A stretch of DNA of 64,000 nucleotides from RH-AL1 sp965198495 (GCA_965198495.1 CBDAPL010000001.1:1302001-1366000), one strand, 5' to 3'. Shown: positions 43,337 through 52,140, numbered from the stretch's first letter. The notes: generated by a model from the sequence alone, not told the origin. Made by a program: numbers and translations.

Positions 43337-43759
43337 ATGGAAATCGCCAGATATATTATCGCTTTCGTCGCCGTCTTCAATTATGGCGGCCTTGTCGCGG
43401 ATGCGATCGTGCCTTCCGGTGCGAAGCAGCATCTCTTCAATCCTAGATGGCCACCTCATGCCAAGTTTCACAACGGGCAGACTATGGCTATGGGCATCAT
43501 CAGCGGCTCGCTGTCGTTGGTCGTTCTGTTCGTCTCACGGCCGCTTACGCTTCCATTGTTTCTGCTCGCGACGGCGGTTGCGGCTAATTACTTCATCGCC
43601 ATGGCCATTGCGCCAGTATTTCCCGGCACCGCCTGGAGCGACCCAGAGTTCGCGGTGGAGCTGCCTCGTCCACTGGGTCTGTATCCCCAACAACTCGTCT
43701 CATACGTGCTGTGTATACTTGTGCTGCTCGCGATCGTACTCGCAGTTTCCGGGCGCTAG
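43337..43759 (+). CDS. Four-helix integral membrane protein, function unknown
   Basis: 140 residues from ATG 43337 (GGAG upstream). Membrane segments: IARYIIAFVAVFNYGGLVAD, GIISGSLSLVVLFVS, PLFLLATAVAANYFIAMAIA and LVSYVLCILVLLAIVLAV. Between the first two is a conserved-looking FNPRWPPHAKFHNGQTMAMG. It may belong to a family of small uncharacterised membrane proteins. Its TAG stop (43757-43759) lies within the 5-bp duplication made by the IS1380 insertion, so the coding sequence is just intact. Confidence 0.65.
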   Translation: MEIARYIIAFVAVFNYGGLVADAIVPSGAKQHLFNPRWPPHAKFHNGQTMAMGIISGSLSLVVLFVSRPLTLPLFLLATAVAANYFIAMAIAPVFPGTAWSDPEFAVELPRPLGLYPQQLVSYVLCILVLLAIVLAVSGR

Positions 43760-45371
43760 CCGCTCCTATTCACGACGGACATGGTCGCGGGCCGATCCAT
43801 GATCGAGGCGAGCGTCATCGCTCGGTGTTTTGAGCTCGGCCTGCACTGATCGGGAACGCGTTCGAGAAGCGAGGCGGGTGGACGGGGCGTCGGCCCCGTC
43901 GCTCATGGCGCGGAGGGCCAGAGCGCGCTCGGCAGCGAGCGGAACAGCTCGGCTTCGGGACAGGCGGCGGCGAAGGCGAGGCGGACGCGGCTCGCGGTCT
44001 CGATGATGCGGGCGGCGACCTTCAGCAGGCGCAGCCGCAGCGTGGCGAACTCGGCGGTGGCGAGATCGCGCGGCCTGGGGATGGCGTCGCGCACGGTGAG
44101 CATCAGCCAGTAGGCGGCGGTGTGCAGCACGAGGCGCGTCTGGTTGGCGAGCGCCGATCGACACGAGGTGCGGTCCGAGGCGAGCTGGGTCTTGTGCAGC
44201 TTGATCAGGTTCTCGGCCTGGCCCCGCGCGCAGTAGAGGCTGTCGTAGAGCCATTGCGCCGTGCCGAAGCGCAGGCTGGTGACGACGAAGCGGATGTCGA
44301 GGCCGAGCGTCGTGGCCTCGATGCGGGCGACGGCGCGGCGCTCGCGGGTCCAGGACTTCGCCTTGTGGCGCGTCTCGGCGTAGCCGCGCACGACGGCCCT
44401 GCCGGTGAGCGCGCGTTCGGTGCGCACCGCGTCCGCCGTCGCCTCGACCTTCGCCGACAGGGGCTTCGATCCGGCGAGGCCGAAGATGAAGTCGATGCCG
44501 TTGGCCTCGCACCATTCCATGGCCTCGGGCCGAGCGTAGTGGCTGTCGCCGCGAAACAGGATGCGGGTCGTGGGCCAGCGGGTGCGGATACGGCGCACGA
44601 GGCGGCGCAGGTGGCCGCGAACCTCGACGCCCGAGGGTGTCTTGCCCGGGCGCAGGACGACGGCCACCGGACGGCTCCGATCGGTGTCGTAGACATGGAT
44701 CGGCAGGAAGCAGCGCTCGTCGTAATGCGCATTGAACAGCGACAGCTGCTGGTGGCCGTGGACGACGTCGCAGGTATCGTCGATGTCGAGTGTCACCGAG
44801 CGCGGCGGCCTCGGGTAAGAGTCCATCCAGGCATCGACGAGCGCGTAGGTCAGGCGGATCACGTCGCGCAGGCCCGGGGCGTTCTCGAGCCGCGACAGGG
44901 TCGGTTGCGAGCAGAGGTCATTGCCGCTGTCCGGCAGTCGCCCGCAGGCGAGCTTGAACGCCGGGTCGCGGCGCAGGTGGTCGAGATCGTCGGCGTCCTC
45001 GTAGCCCATCGCGATGGCGAAGATCCTGGCGCGGATCATGTCGGCGAGCGTGTGCGTGACCCGCGCCGGATCGCGCCGGTCGGGCACGAGGCGGGCCAAA
45101 CGCGCGGCGATACCGAGCCGCCGCTCGGCTATGGCCAGCAGCATCACGCCGCCGTCCGAGGTGAGCCGCCCGCCGTCGAAATCGGCTGTGATCTTCCGCC
45201 CCCGGACGGCTGGAAACGCGAACGGCGGGATCGTATCGTGGGTCATGGCGGGCGTGGCCGTTGCGACGATGCGCGAATGTTTGGTCTCGACACCCAAATC
45301 TACGCGGCATCAGAGGCTTAGACCATGCCCGCCAGCCTCTCGTGCACCGGTCTGTGAATATGACGGGCTAG
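43755..45371. mobile_element. IS1380-family insertion sequence with GCTAG target duplication
   Basis: The element is 43760-45366 (about 1.6 kb), flanked by GCTAG at 43755-43759 and 45367-45371. The ends read CCGCTCCTATTCAC (left) and CCGTCATATTCAC (right, complement), imperfect inverted repeats of the family type. It carries one intact transposase gene. The duplication suggests a recent insertion. Confidence 0.75.
43903..45297 (-). CDS. IS1380-family transposase
   Basis: 464 residues, full length and uninterrupted. N-terminal FDGGRLTSDGGVMLLAIAER is the family's opening. Then YEDADDLDHLRRDPAFKLAC, LCSQPTLSRLEN and the catalytic region SVTLDIDDTCDVVHGHQQLS (Asp), RILFRGDSHYARPEAMEWC (Asp), with the Glu in RGQAENLIKLHKTQLASDRT. 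Probably active. Confidence 0.9.
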   Translation of the reverse strand: MGVETKHSRIVATATPAMTHDTIPPFAFPAVRGRKITADFDGGRLTSDGGVMLLAIAERRLGIAARLARLVPDRRDPARVTHTLADMIRARIFAIAMGYEDADDLDHLRRDPAFKLACGRLPDSGNDLCSQPTLSRLENAPGLRDVIRLTYALVDAWMDSYPRPPRSVTLDIDDTCDVVHGHQQLSLFNAHYDERCFLPIHVYDTDRSRPVAVVLRPGKTPSGVEVRGHLRRLVRRIRTRWPTTRILFRGDSHYARPEAMEWCEANGIDFIFGLAGSKPLSAKVEATADAVRTERALTGRAVVRGYAETRHKAKSWTRERRAVARIEATTLGLDIRFVVTSLRFGTAQWLYDSLYCARGQAENLIKLHKTQLASDRTSCRSALANQTRLVLHTAAYWLMLTVRDAIPRPRDLATAEFATLRLRLLKVAARIIETASRVRLAFAAACPEAELFRSLPSALWPSAP

Positions 45372-45571
45372 GGCCTGCGCAGATTGCTTGATGTATGCCG
45401 CTCGCTGAGCGGGTTTGTTTGCGGTACAAAAAAGAGCTTGTTCCAATTAGTCGCCCGGGGTAATTTGGCCTTGTCGCGAAAAACGATCGCCTAACCTTGT
45501 ACCGACACGATCGGCAGGCTTTCGCGCATACGTCAGCCCCCATGGTCTGGCCAGCGTCTCCCAAACAGTCG

Positions 45572-45624
45572 CCCGACAATCCCGTCGGGTAGATAGCGGT
45601 CGCCAGTGTCTGTTGACGCTGGCG
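45572..45624 (+). promoter_or_regulatory. Two stem-loops ahead of the flavin monooxygenase gene
   Basis: CCCGAC ... GTCGGG (45572-45589), then CGCCAGTGTC-TGTT-GACGCTGGCG (45601-45624), a 10-bp stem with one mismatch ending 19 bp before the start codon. They could be an operator dyad or an mRNA structure hiding the ribosome-binding site. Confidence 0.45.
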
Positions 45625-45643
45625 CTCTTGATGGGCGCTTGGA

Positions 45644-46771
45644 ATGGAAAACGATATTGCAATCATCGGTGGTGGCCTAGGCGCCTTGATGCTGGCTCGC
45701 GTCCTGCACGTGAACGGCATCGCCGCGACAATCTATGAAGCCGAGTCGGCAGCCGGGGCGAGGACCCAAGGGTACCTGCTCGACATCCACGAGGAGAACG
45801 GCCAGCGTGCTCTAAAGGACGCGGACCTGTTCGATGCGTTCAAGGCGCTTTCGCGTCCCGGCGAGGACGCCAAGCGGGTCGTCGGCAAGGATGGCGGTGT
45901 CCTGTTCGACAAGCCCGGCAACACCGCCTCCTCCGCCCGGCCGGAGGTGGACAGGGGCGAGCTTCGGCACATGCTTCTCGCATCGCTCCCGGAGGGAACA
46001 GTCAGATGGAACCGCAAGGTCACGTCCGTCGCGACCGACGGCGGCCGGCACACGATCACTTTCGCGGATGGGACGAGGATCGGGGGCGACCTGATTATCG
46101 GCGCGGACGGGGCCTGGTCGAAGGTCCGCTCGCTGCTTTCGGATATCAAGCCCGCTTATACCGGAACCTGTTTCATCGAGGTGGCGCTCCTCGACGGTGC
46201 CGCACGCCATCAGGCCTCCATCGACGCGATCGGCACCGGCACGCTCATGGCAGTCGCTCCAGGCAGGGGCATCATGGTGCATCGTTACCCGGACAGGACC
46301 GCACGCGGCTATGCGGCCCTGAACAAGCCGGAGGAATGGATACGGTCGATTGACTTTGGCGACGCGCGCTCCGGCCTGGCTCATCTGGCCGAGCAGTTCG
46401 AGGGCTTTGCGCCGCACCTGACCGCGTTCATCACCGATAGTGATACTGCCCCGGTGCTTCGCCCGATCTACGCGCTGCCGGTCGGCTACCGGTGGGACCG
46501 AATGTCAGGGTTCACCTTGCTGGGCGACGCGGCGCATCTCATGTCCCCTTTCGCCGGTGAGGGGGCCAATCTGGCCTTGTACGACGCTGCAGAGCTTGCC
46601 AAAGCGATCGTCGCCCATCCTTCGGACGTCGAAGCAGCGCTCGCAGCTTACGAAGACAGGCTATTCCCTCTTAGCAGCGAAGTCGCCGAAGCGTCCGCAG
46701 AGAACCTAGCCCGGTTCTTCGGCGACGCCTCACCCGGCAGCGTGGTGAACCTGTTCAAGGGCATATCGTGA
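45644..46771 (+). CDS. FAD-dependent monooxygenase, TetX-like
   Basis: 375 residues of the group A flavoprotein monooxygenase family. The Rossmann motif is IAIIGGGLGALMLARVLHVN at the N-terminus, with the mid-motif DLIIGADGAWSKVRSLL and the FAD/flavin motif LLGDAAHLMSPFAGEGANLA LYDA. These are close to the pattern of Tet(X) tetracycline-inactivating enzymes, but many relatives hydroxylate other aromatics, so drug resistance is not implied. It uses NADPH and O2. It stands alone behind a hairpin region. Confidence 0.82.
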   Translation: MENDIAIIGGGLGALMLARVLHVNGIAATIYEAESAAGARTQGYLLDIHEENGQRALKDADLFDAFKALSRPGEDAKRVVGKDGGVLFDKPGNTASSARPEVDRGELRHMLLASLPEGTVRWNRKVTSVATDGGRHTITFADGTRIGGDLIIGADGAWSKVRSLLSDIKPAYTGTCFIEVALLDGAARHQASIDAIGTGTLMAVAPGRGIMVHRYPDRTARGYAALNKPEEWIRSIDFGDARSGLAHLAEQFEGFAPHLTAFITDSDTAPVLRPIYALPVGYRWDRMSGFTLLGDAAHLMSPFAGEGANLALYDAAELAKAIVAHPSDVEAALAAYEDRLFPLSSEVAEASAENLARFFGDASPGSVVNLFKGIS

Positions 46772-47051
46772 GAAAAAGCTGGTGAACTGCGGCCGGTGGG
46801 AAGTCAGCACCGTTCAACGTCTGTTCGCGGATGGTGCATAAGTTCTGACACCCGCACCATAGAGCCGTGCATAAGTCTTGATTTATGCAACAATATAGAC
46901 GCACCAAAAGACCTCACTGCCCCGTACAGAATTAGAGAACCCGGGCAGGGTGGGTTTAGGGCTGGCACTTAAGCTTGATCGGTAGCTCCTGCGACCAGGT
47001 AATGCCCGGTTTGGGCGGCTTCGCAACCGGCATATGAAATTCTTTCGCCCT
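46772..47051. other. Intergenic region holding motif copy 3
   Basis: No gene seen. It contains two direct GTGCATAAGT blocks and, at 46866-46892, GTGCATAAGTCTTGATTTAT GCAACAA, the third copy of the dyad motif near the Crp-type gene. Confidence 0.4.
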
Positions 47052-48035
47052 CTAGGTGTCCTGCGGCAATAGCTGGGTTGGAGGCCTACCCCCGGCAGTT
47101 AGCTTCTCCAGGTATTTCCGATCTCCACAATAGACCTGCTGGTCCGAGTTCGCGAAGATTTCCCTATTGTATTGCTCTACCTCATCCGCGCTGAGTTCTT
47201 TGTTATCGTCGGGAAATTTCTCCCTGTCGCAAGTCAGGGATACCGCAATCGAAGGCGAGATCGGGTAGTAAAACTCAAGCTCCTTCCCGGTCAGCCCTGC
47301 CTCGACGCCGAGTATGTTAATCAAGGGCTGGTCTCCCGCGACAAGCGGTGAGCCTGTCTTATTATGCATAACGACGATGCGATAAGCATTGCTTTGAGCA
47401 ACAAGCCCGGCGCTGACGTTTGTTGCAAATATAACGTTCTCGATTAGTGCCGTCCGCGCCGGGTCATGCCCCGGCATTACCGCACTAACCCCCCCAATTG
47501 CTCGCAGCATCCGCTTCGTTCTGAAGTATTGATTGCAGATATAGAAAAGGAAATCCATCCTACGCTCTGCATCGTTATAAAAGCTCGCGTCGCCAGCACG
47601 CAGCATGTTCAAGAGAGGTACGGCCTTGGTCTCGATTAGGCCGTGGTACTTCTCGCCAATCATTTTCTCCGCAAAATTGATCGCCTCCGCGATCCCTTTT
47701 CGCTGAAAATCTGTCAGGTTTCCTATCTGCTCGAAGTACTTGCGCAGGACGTAGGGCTTATCAAAGAAGTCAACCCACCCGGCCGCCGTCTCCTTGATTT
47801 CTCGCGAACCGAACCCCGATATGACCAGCTTCAGATAATTCATGTCGCCGGGCGTTAGCTCGTGGCATTCGTAGAAATACAAGTCCTTTCCGACTGATTT
47901 CGGGCTTGATGGCGAGACTTTCTTTATATCGTCGCGGTAGTAATAGATTTTGCCATATGTGTTGTTAGTCCAAGCCTCAAGATAGTACCGCCAGACATAG
48001 TGTTGATCTTTTGTAACCTGCTCATTTAGGCCCAC
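47052..48035 (-). CDS. DUF4238 protein
   Basis: 327 residues, soluble and AT-richer than its surroundings. The N-terminal TKDQHYVWRYYLEAWT matches the 'xxHYxxxxYLxxF' opening of DUF4238, and the central GSPLVAGDQPLIN and YYPISPSIAVSLTC segments match its later motifs. The family is broadly scattered in accessory DNA and lacks a known activity; a defence or toxin role has been suspected for some members but is not established. Its composition suggests recent transfer. No partner gene is adjacent. Confidence 0.65.
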   Translation of the reverse strand: MGLNEQVTKDQHYVWRYYLEAWTNNTYGKIYYYRDDIKKVSPSSPKSVGKDLYFYECHELTPGDMNYLKLVISGFGSREIKETAAGWVDFFDKPYVLRKYFEQIGNLTDFQRKGIAEAINFAEKMIGEKYHGLIETKAVPLLNMLRAGDASFYNDAERRMDFLFYICNQYFRTKRMLRAIGGVSAVMPGHDPARTALIENVIFATNVSAGLVAQSNAYRIVVMHNKTGSPLVAGDQPLINILGVEAGLTGKELEFYYPISPSIAVSLTCDREKFPDDNKELSADEVEQYNREIFANSDQQVYCGDRKYLEKLTAGGRPPTQLLPQDT

Positions 48036-48327
48036 GGCAATCTCCTAAACTTTTCCTTTGCCTCGAAATGTACGCGACCGCATGGCTCAACCCTCCATAG
48101 CATGTTCCTTAGTTCGACGCGCCGCAGGCTCGTCGATCTTGGTGGACGTTCCTTCGTCCCGACGCCATCCGAACAGCGGCGCGCGCAAGAGCGCGTCACC
48201 CGCAGGGGCGGAGCGCAGCGCAGCACCCCGCAGGGGTTGACCGGTCGAGCACGCTGCTAGGCTCGCCAGGAGAGACAGAGTAGGCTGCGAAAATTGTCCG
48301 TGACCTGCCTGATCTAAAGGAATTGCC
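48036..48327. other. Intergenic region with short GC repeats
   Basis: Contains two CCCGCAGGGG blocks (about 48188 and 48226) and no supportable gene. It holds the promoters of the DUF4238 gene (minus) and possibly of the next gene (plus). Confidence 0.3.
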
Positions 48328-48657
48328 GTGAGATTTGCAGCCGCTTTGATCGTCGTTTTAGTGATGAACGGCCAGGCAAACGCCACGATCATCACTGGCA
48401 CAGACCTTATCGCAGCGTGCAAAACATCTGAGGGCCCTGACAGCGTATGCTGGAACTATATCGAGGGCCTTTCCATGGGGCGTGCGGCTGTCGCTGACGG
48501 CCACGATATTTATTGCCCGCCGAAAGAAAGCCTGAGCGTCGAAGCCGCAAAGAGCCTTATCCTGGGCTATCTCGCGCGGCACCCCAACGTAGCACCGGCT
48601 TTCGCCGCATCTTCCGAATTCACCGCCTTACAGCAATCGTTCCCGTGCGCGCGTTAA
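48328..48657 (+). CDS. Secreted Rap1a/Tai-like protein
   Basis: 109 residues with a signal peptide (FAAALIVVLVMNGQANA). The mature part has the Rap1a/Tai layout: DLIAACKTSEGPDSVCWNYI EGLSMG, a DIYCPPKESLSVEAAKSLIL segment, GYLARHPNVAPAFAAS and a final FPCAR, with four cysteines for two disulfides. Named members are immunity proteins against type VI amidase toxins in the periplasm, but orphan relatives are common, and no T6SS or amidase gene is seen here. TTG 48328 follows AAAGGAATT. Confidence 0.6.
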   Translation: MRFAAALIVVLVMNGQANATIITGTDLIAACKTSEGPDSVCWNYIEGLSMGRAAVADGHDIYCPPKESLSVEAAKSLILGYLARHPNVAPAFAASSEFTALQQSFPCAR

Positions 48658-48712
48658 CGATCGAAGCCCGGCAGGGCGGGGACGCTTGCGGCCCGTTTAC
48701 GAGAGCGCGGCC
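48653..48712. repeat. ~60-bp dispersed repeat, copy 2
   Basis: Near-copy of 5366-5427 (CGATCGAAGCCCGGCAG ... ACGAGAGCGCGGCC). It begins at the stop of the Rap1a-like gene and lies about 150 bp before leader copy 3, so it may mark an old junction shared with the 5-kb region. Confidence 0.45.
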
Positions 48713-48866
48713 CGTGATAAGCCTGGGTGTGGAGCGTTCTTCGTGGGCTTGGAGCGGCCGCCGCCGAGAGACGATCCGCCCGCCGGCGCCGGGGGTTAGG
48801 CTGCGGGTGGTGAGGTGAGCTCATTTGGAGACTAGCTAGGTTGGTTTCCCAAAAGCGCACGCGTCC

Positions 48867-48938
48867 CGCACATTCCATTCGACTGCCGCCGCAAACCGAG
48901 CATTCATGTTCTGCGTGAGGCGCAGAGACGGTGGCATG
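48867..48938 (+). promoter_or_regulatory. Conserved leader element, copy 3 (module B)
   Basis: Contains ATTCCATTCGACTGCCGCCG and AACCGAGCAT, and ends at the ATG of the small gene at 48936. Closest in sequence to copy 1 at 8144. Confidence 0.6.
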
Positions 48939-49190
48939 GCAAACGAGTTCGAAGACAGCATAATACAGGACTTCGCGCGCGACATCGCGAGCAGGCTCGG
49001 CGAGGCGGCGGCGATCGCCCGCACCGCCGACGCGTACGGAAAGCAAGGCTTAGCCGAGCGGGCCTTCCAGTCGTTGCTCGATCTGGAGCCGCTGCTGCAA
49101 GACGCCAAGACCCTGCTCATCGCAACCGCGGTGGTGCGCCGCCGCGACAGAGAGCGGCCGAGGGGGATGAGCGCTGATCTGAGAAGCTGA
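48936..49190 (+). CDS. Small MANEF-type protein, paralogue 3 (first gene of module B)
   Basis: 84 residues: MANEFEDSIIQDFARDIASR, GKQGLAERAFQSLLDLEPLL and TAVVRRRDRERPRG. Almost the same as the solo copy at 8213 through residue 75, but much less like its positional counterpart in module A (11806). Modules and small genes have therefore been reshuffled. Function unknown; presumed to belong with the module. Confidence 0.65.
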   Translation: MANEFEDSIIQDFARDIASRLGEAAAIARTADAYGKQGLAERAFQSLLDLEPLLQDAKTLLIATAVVRRRDRERPRGMSADLRS

Positions 49191-49224
49191 CGTGGCGGCC
49201 TGACCTCCTGCCATAAAGCCCGCC

Positions 49225-49284
49225 CGCCCGCGTCGCCAACCCGCGCGCGGGCTCCGGCTCGTGGGAGCCGACTGTTGCTCCCAC
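49225..49284 (+). promoter_or_regulatory. Paired hairpins in the DUF3489 leader, module B
   Basis: GCCCGCG ... CGCGGGC (about 49225-49252), then GTGGGAG (49261-49267) with CTCCCAC (49278-49284) and a 10-nt loop of different sequence from module A. Stems kept and loop changed is the pattern expected of a functional RNA or dyad. Confidence 0.55.
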
Positions 49285-49301
49285 GATCAATGGAGCCCGA
49301 C

Positions 49302-49901
49302 ATGACCAAGCTTACTGCTACGCAGCTCGCCATCCTCACCGCAGCGTCCGCCCGCGATGATGGTCTCGCCATCCGGCCGGCAGCTCTCAGGCCTGCGGGA
49401 GCGGCGAAGATCGCGGCCAAGCTGCTCAAGCAAGGCCTCGTTCGCGAACTGCGTGCCAAGGACGACATGCCGGCCTGGCGCGAAGACGAGCATGGCAAAG
49501 CGTTCAGCCTCAAGACTCTGAAGGCCGGACGGGTGGCTGTCCAGGCGATGGCTAAGCAGGCGGCGGCATCACACGCGAGCAAGGACGAGGATCAGGTCTC
49601 TCGCAGCGACCTGAAGCAAACCGGCACTGCTGCAACTGCGGTCGAACGGCCGGTACAGGTCGCAGAGGCGGGCGCCGCCAAGCCGGGGTCCAAGCGCGCC
49701 ATCATCCTCGCTCTGCTGTCGCGCGAGGACGGCGCCACCACCGAAGCCTTAATGGCGGCAACGGGCTGGCTGCCGCATACCACGCGCGCCGCCCTGAGCG
49801 GCCTGCGTAAGGGCGGCATCGCCATCGCACGCAGCCGCGAGGGAGAGGGTGGTGCCTCCGTCTACCGAGTCGTCCCGGCGACCATCGCCGCAGCGGCTTG
49901 A
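49302..49901 (+). CDS. DUF3489 protein, module B
   Basis: 199 residues, same length as the module A protein and roughly 87% identical by eye. Differences concentrate in the linker (about residues 80-125), while the C-terminal DUF3489 domain (KRAIILALLSREDGATTEAL ... ALSGLRKGGIAIARS) is nearly unchanged. Two paralogues conserved at protein level imply selection on both until recently. ATG 49302 follows ATGGAGCCC. Confidence 0.8.
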   Translation: MTKLTATQLAILTAASARDDGLAIRPAALRPAGAAKIAAKLLKQGLVRELRAKDDMPAWREDEHGKAFSLKTLKAGRVAVQAMAKQAAASHASKDEDQVSRSDLKQTGTAATAVERPVQVAEAGAAKPGSKRAIILALLSREDGATTEALMAATGWLPHTTRAALSGLRKGGIAIARSREGEGGASVYRVVPATIAAAA

Positions 49902-49921
49902 GCGAGAAGGTACTCACGATC

Positions 49922-50452
49922 ATGCGCCCTCCACGACGACGAGCGTCGGTGCCCGACAAGGTGGCCGACGACCTCCCCGCCGAGCTGGCCCGCATCGCAA
50001 GCCTGAACACGGATGCGCTGCGCTCGCTCTGGCTGAAGGTGACTGGAAGGCCGCCGAGCCGTCAGCTGTCCGGCGACCTGCTCCGGCGCATGGTCATGCA
50101 CCGCGTGCAGGAGCGCTGCCTCGGCGCGCTCGACCGCAAGCTTGCCACGATGCTCGACAGGCTCGCCGATGGCAGCGGTGTCATGCCAACCCGTTTGAAG
50201 GTCGGCTCGACGCTGGTGCGCGAGCATGATGGCGTCCTCCACCAGGTCATGGTCGTGCCGGATGGCTTCGCATGGAACGATCGCGTGCTGCCGAGCCTGT
50301 CGGCTACTGCGCAGGCGATCACCGGCACCAAGTGGAACGGCAACCGCTTCTTCGGCCTACGCCAAGCCAAAGCAGAGGACACCGGACCGGAAGGAGGCGC
50401 GGTCGGGCTGCCGGAAGGTTCACCGCTGTGCCTGGCGGAGGCGAGCCCGTGA
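49922..50452 (+). CDS. DUF2924 protein, module B
   Basis: 176 residues, intact, and highly similar to the module A protein (RSLWLKVTGRPPSRQLSGDL, VREHDGVLHQVMVVPDGFAW, ITGTKWNGNRFFGLRQAK). It overlaps the recombinase start by GTGA, as in module A. Although its recombinase partner is frameshifted, this gene shows no damage. Confidence 0.8.
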   Translation: MRPPRRRASVPDKVADDLPAELARIASLNTDALRSLWLKVTGRPPSRQLSGDLLRRMVMHRVQERCLGALDRKLATMLDRLADGSGVMPTRLKVGSTLVREHDGVLHQVMVVPDGFAWNDRVLPSLSATAQAITGTKWNGNRFFGLRQAKAEDTGPEGGAVGLPEGSPLCLAEASP

Positions 50453-52124
50453 AGGCGCACACTGCCAGAGCGCAAGCCGCAAAGGCACAGGCGCCTAGGG
50501 CGCAGGCTGGCAGAGGGCAGGTGCCCAAGGCGCTGCGCTGCGCCATCTACACGCGCAAGTCGACCGAGCATAACCTCGACCTCGCCTTCAACTCGCTCGA
50601 CGCGCAGCGCGAGGCCTGCGAGGCCTACATTAAGAGCCAGGCGCACGAGGGATGGCTCCCGGCCGCTACGACGATGGCGGCTTGTCCGGTGCCTCGCTGG
50701 AGCGTCCCGCCCTGCAGGGGCTTCTCGACGAGATCCGTGCCAGGCGCATCGACATCGTGGTCGTCTACAAGGTCGATCGCCTGACCCGCTCGCTCGCCGA
50801 CTTTGCCAAGCTGGTCGAGCTATTCGATTCGCATGGAGTATCGTTCGTCTCCGTGACGCAATCCTTCAACACCACGTCGAGCATGGGTCGGCTCACCCTC
50901 AACGTGCTCTTGTCCTTCGCCCAGTTCGAGCGCGAGGTCATAGGCGAGCGCGTGCGCGACAAGATCGCTGCGTCCAAGCGCAAGGGCATCTGGGTCGGCG
51001 GCCCTGTGCCGCTCGGCTACAGCGCCAGGGACAAAGTGTTGGCGATCGTGCCAGACGAGGCCGCCAGCGTGCGCACCATCTTCGACCTGTATCTCACCAT
51101 CAGGTCCGTCGCCGGCTTGGTTGCTGAGCTTGAGCGTCTCGGCATCACCGCGCGCGGTGGCAACCGCTTCGGCGTGGGCGGTCTCGCTCACCTCCTGCGC
51201 AACCGCTTCTACGTCGGCGAGGTCGCCTACCGCGGCGAGGTTCACCCCGGGCCGCAGCAGCCGATCGTCGAGCGCGCGACGTTCCAGGCGGTGCAGGAGG
51301 TCATGGACGCGCAAGTGGTCCAACGCAGGGGTCGCCTAGCGGCTTCCGCCGGCCTGCTCACCGGCCTTCTCTATGACGACCGAGGGCATCGTTTGACGCC
51401 GAGCCACACCAACAAGCGCGGCCAGCGCTACCGCTACTACGTCTCGCAGGCGGTGCTGCAGAATAACAAGAAAGCAGCTGGGTCGGTCACCAGAATCGCG
51501 GCGCCCGACCTCGAGGCGGCGGTGGTCACCGCTGTCCGGGCACATTCCGGCATCGACGCGACCGTGGCGGACCACGATCTGGTCCGCACCCGCGTGCGAT
51601 CCGTCGTGCTCGGCAGCGGCAGGCTCGACGTCGAGGTGTACGACGACGGTGCCGACATGGTCGATGGGCAAGGGATGAGGCGCAGCTCGGACCCGGACAG
51701 CGAAATGGCCTTGAACGAGGAAGACGACGCTGACGACAGCGAAGAGCGATACACGGACGACCGTCCCATGCACACGCTGTCGGTTCCCTGGACGCCGCGC
51801 GACGTTCACCGCGCCAAGGGCGTGCGCGACGACGGCCAACCTGGCCTCTCCGACGCGGCGCGTGACCAGCTCCTCCTCGCCATCGCTAAGGCCAGACGGT
51901 GGATGCGCGATGTCGCCGATGACGTGACGACGTTCGCCGACATCGCGCGGGAGGAGGGATGCGGTGAGCGCCATGTCCGCTTCCTCGCGCCGCTGGCCTA
52001 CCTGTCGCCGTCTATCGTGAAGGCACTCCACGACGGGCGAGCCCCGGCGGAGCTGACGATCTCGTCGCTTGCCCGCTGCCTGCCCCAAGACTGGGCGGGC
52101 CAAGACGCTCGCATGCTGCGCTGA
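50449..52124 (+). pseudogene. Large serine recombinase, module B, frameshifted by a 7-bp deletion
   Basis: The first 69 codons (basic arm, catalytic serine in YTRKSTEHNLDLAFNSLDAQ) equal module A through KSQAHEGW. Seven bases (CGCCTGG) present at 13508-13514 are then missing between two TGGC repeats, and the frame runs out at 50784. The rest of the protein is open from ATG 50652 to 52124 (490 residues: APGRYDDGGLSGASLERPAL ... CLPQDWAGQDARML). That ATG is created in frame by the deletion. The downstream product would keep the DNA-binding domains but lack the catalytic serine. Confidence 0.85.
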
Positions 52125-52140
52125 GCAGCAAGCTTGAATC

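Noticed and set aside
44122..45321. 399-residue plus-strand frame over the IS1380 element
   Set aside because: Antisense of an intact transposase with catalytic residues in place.
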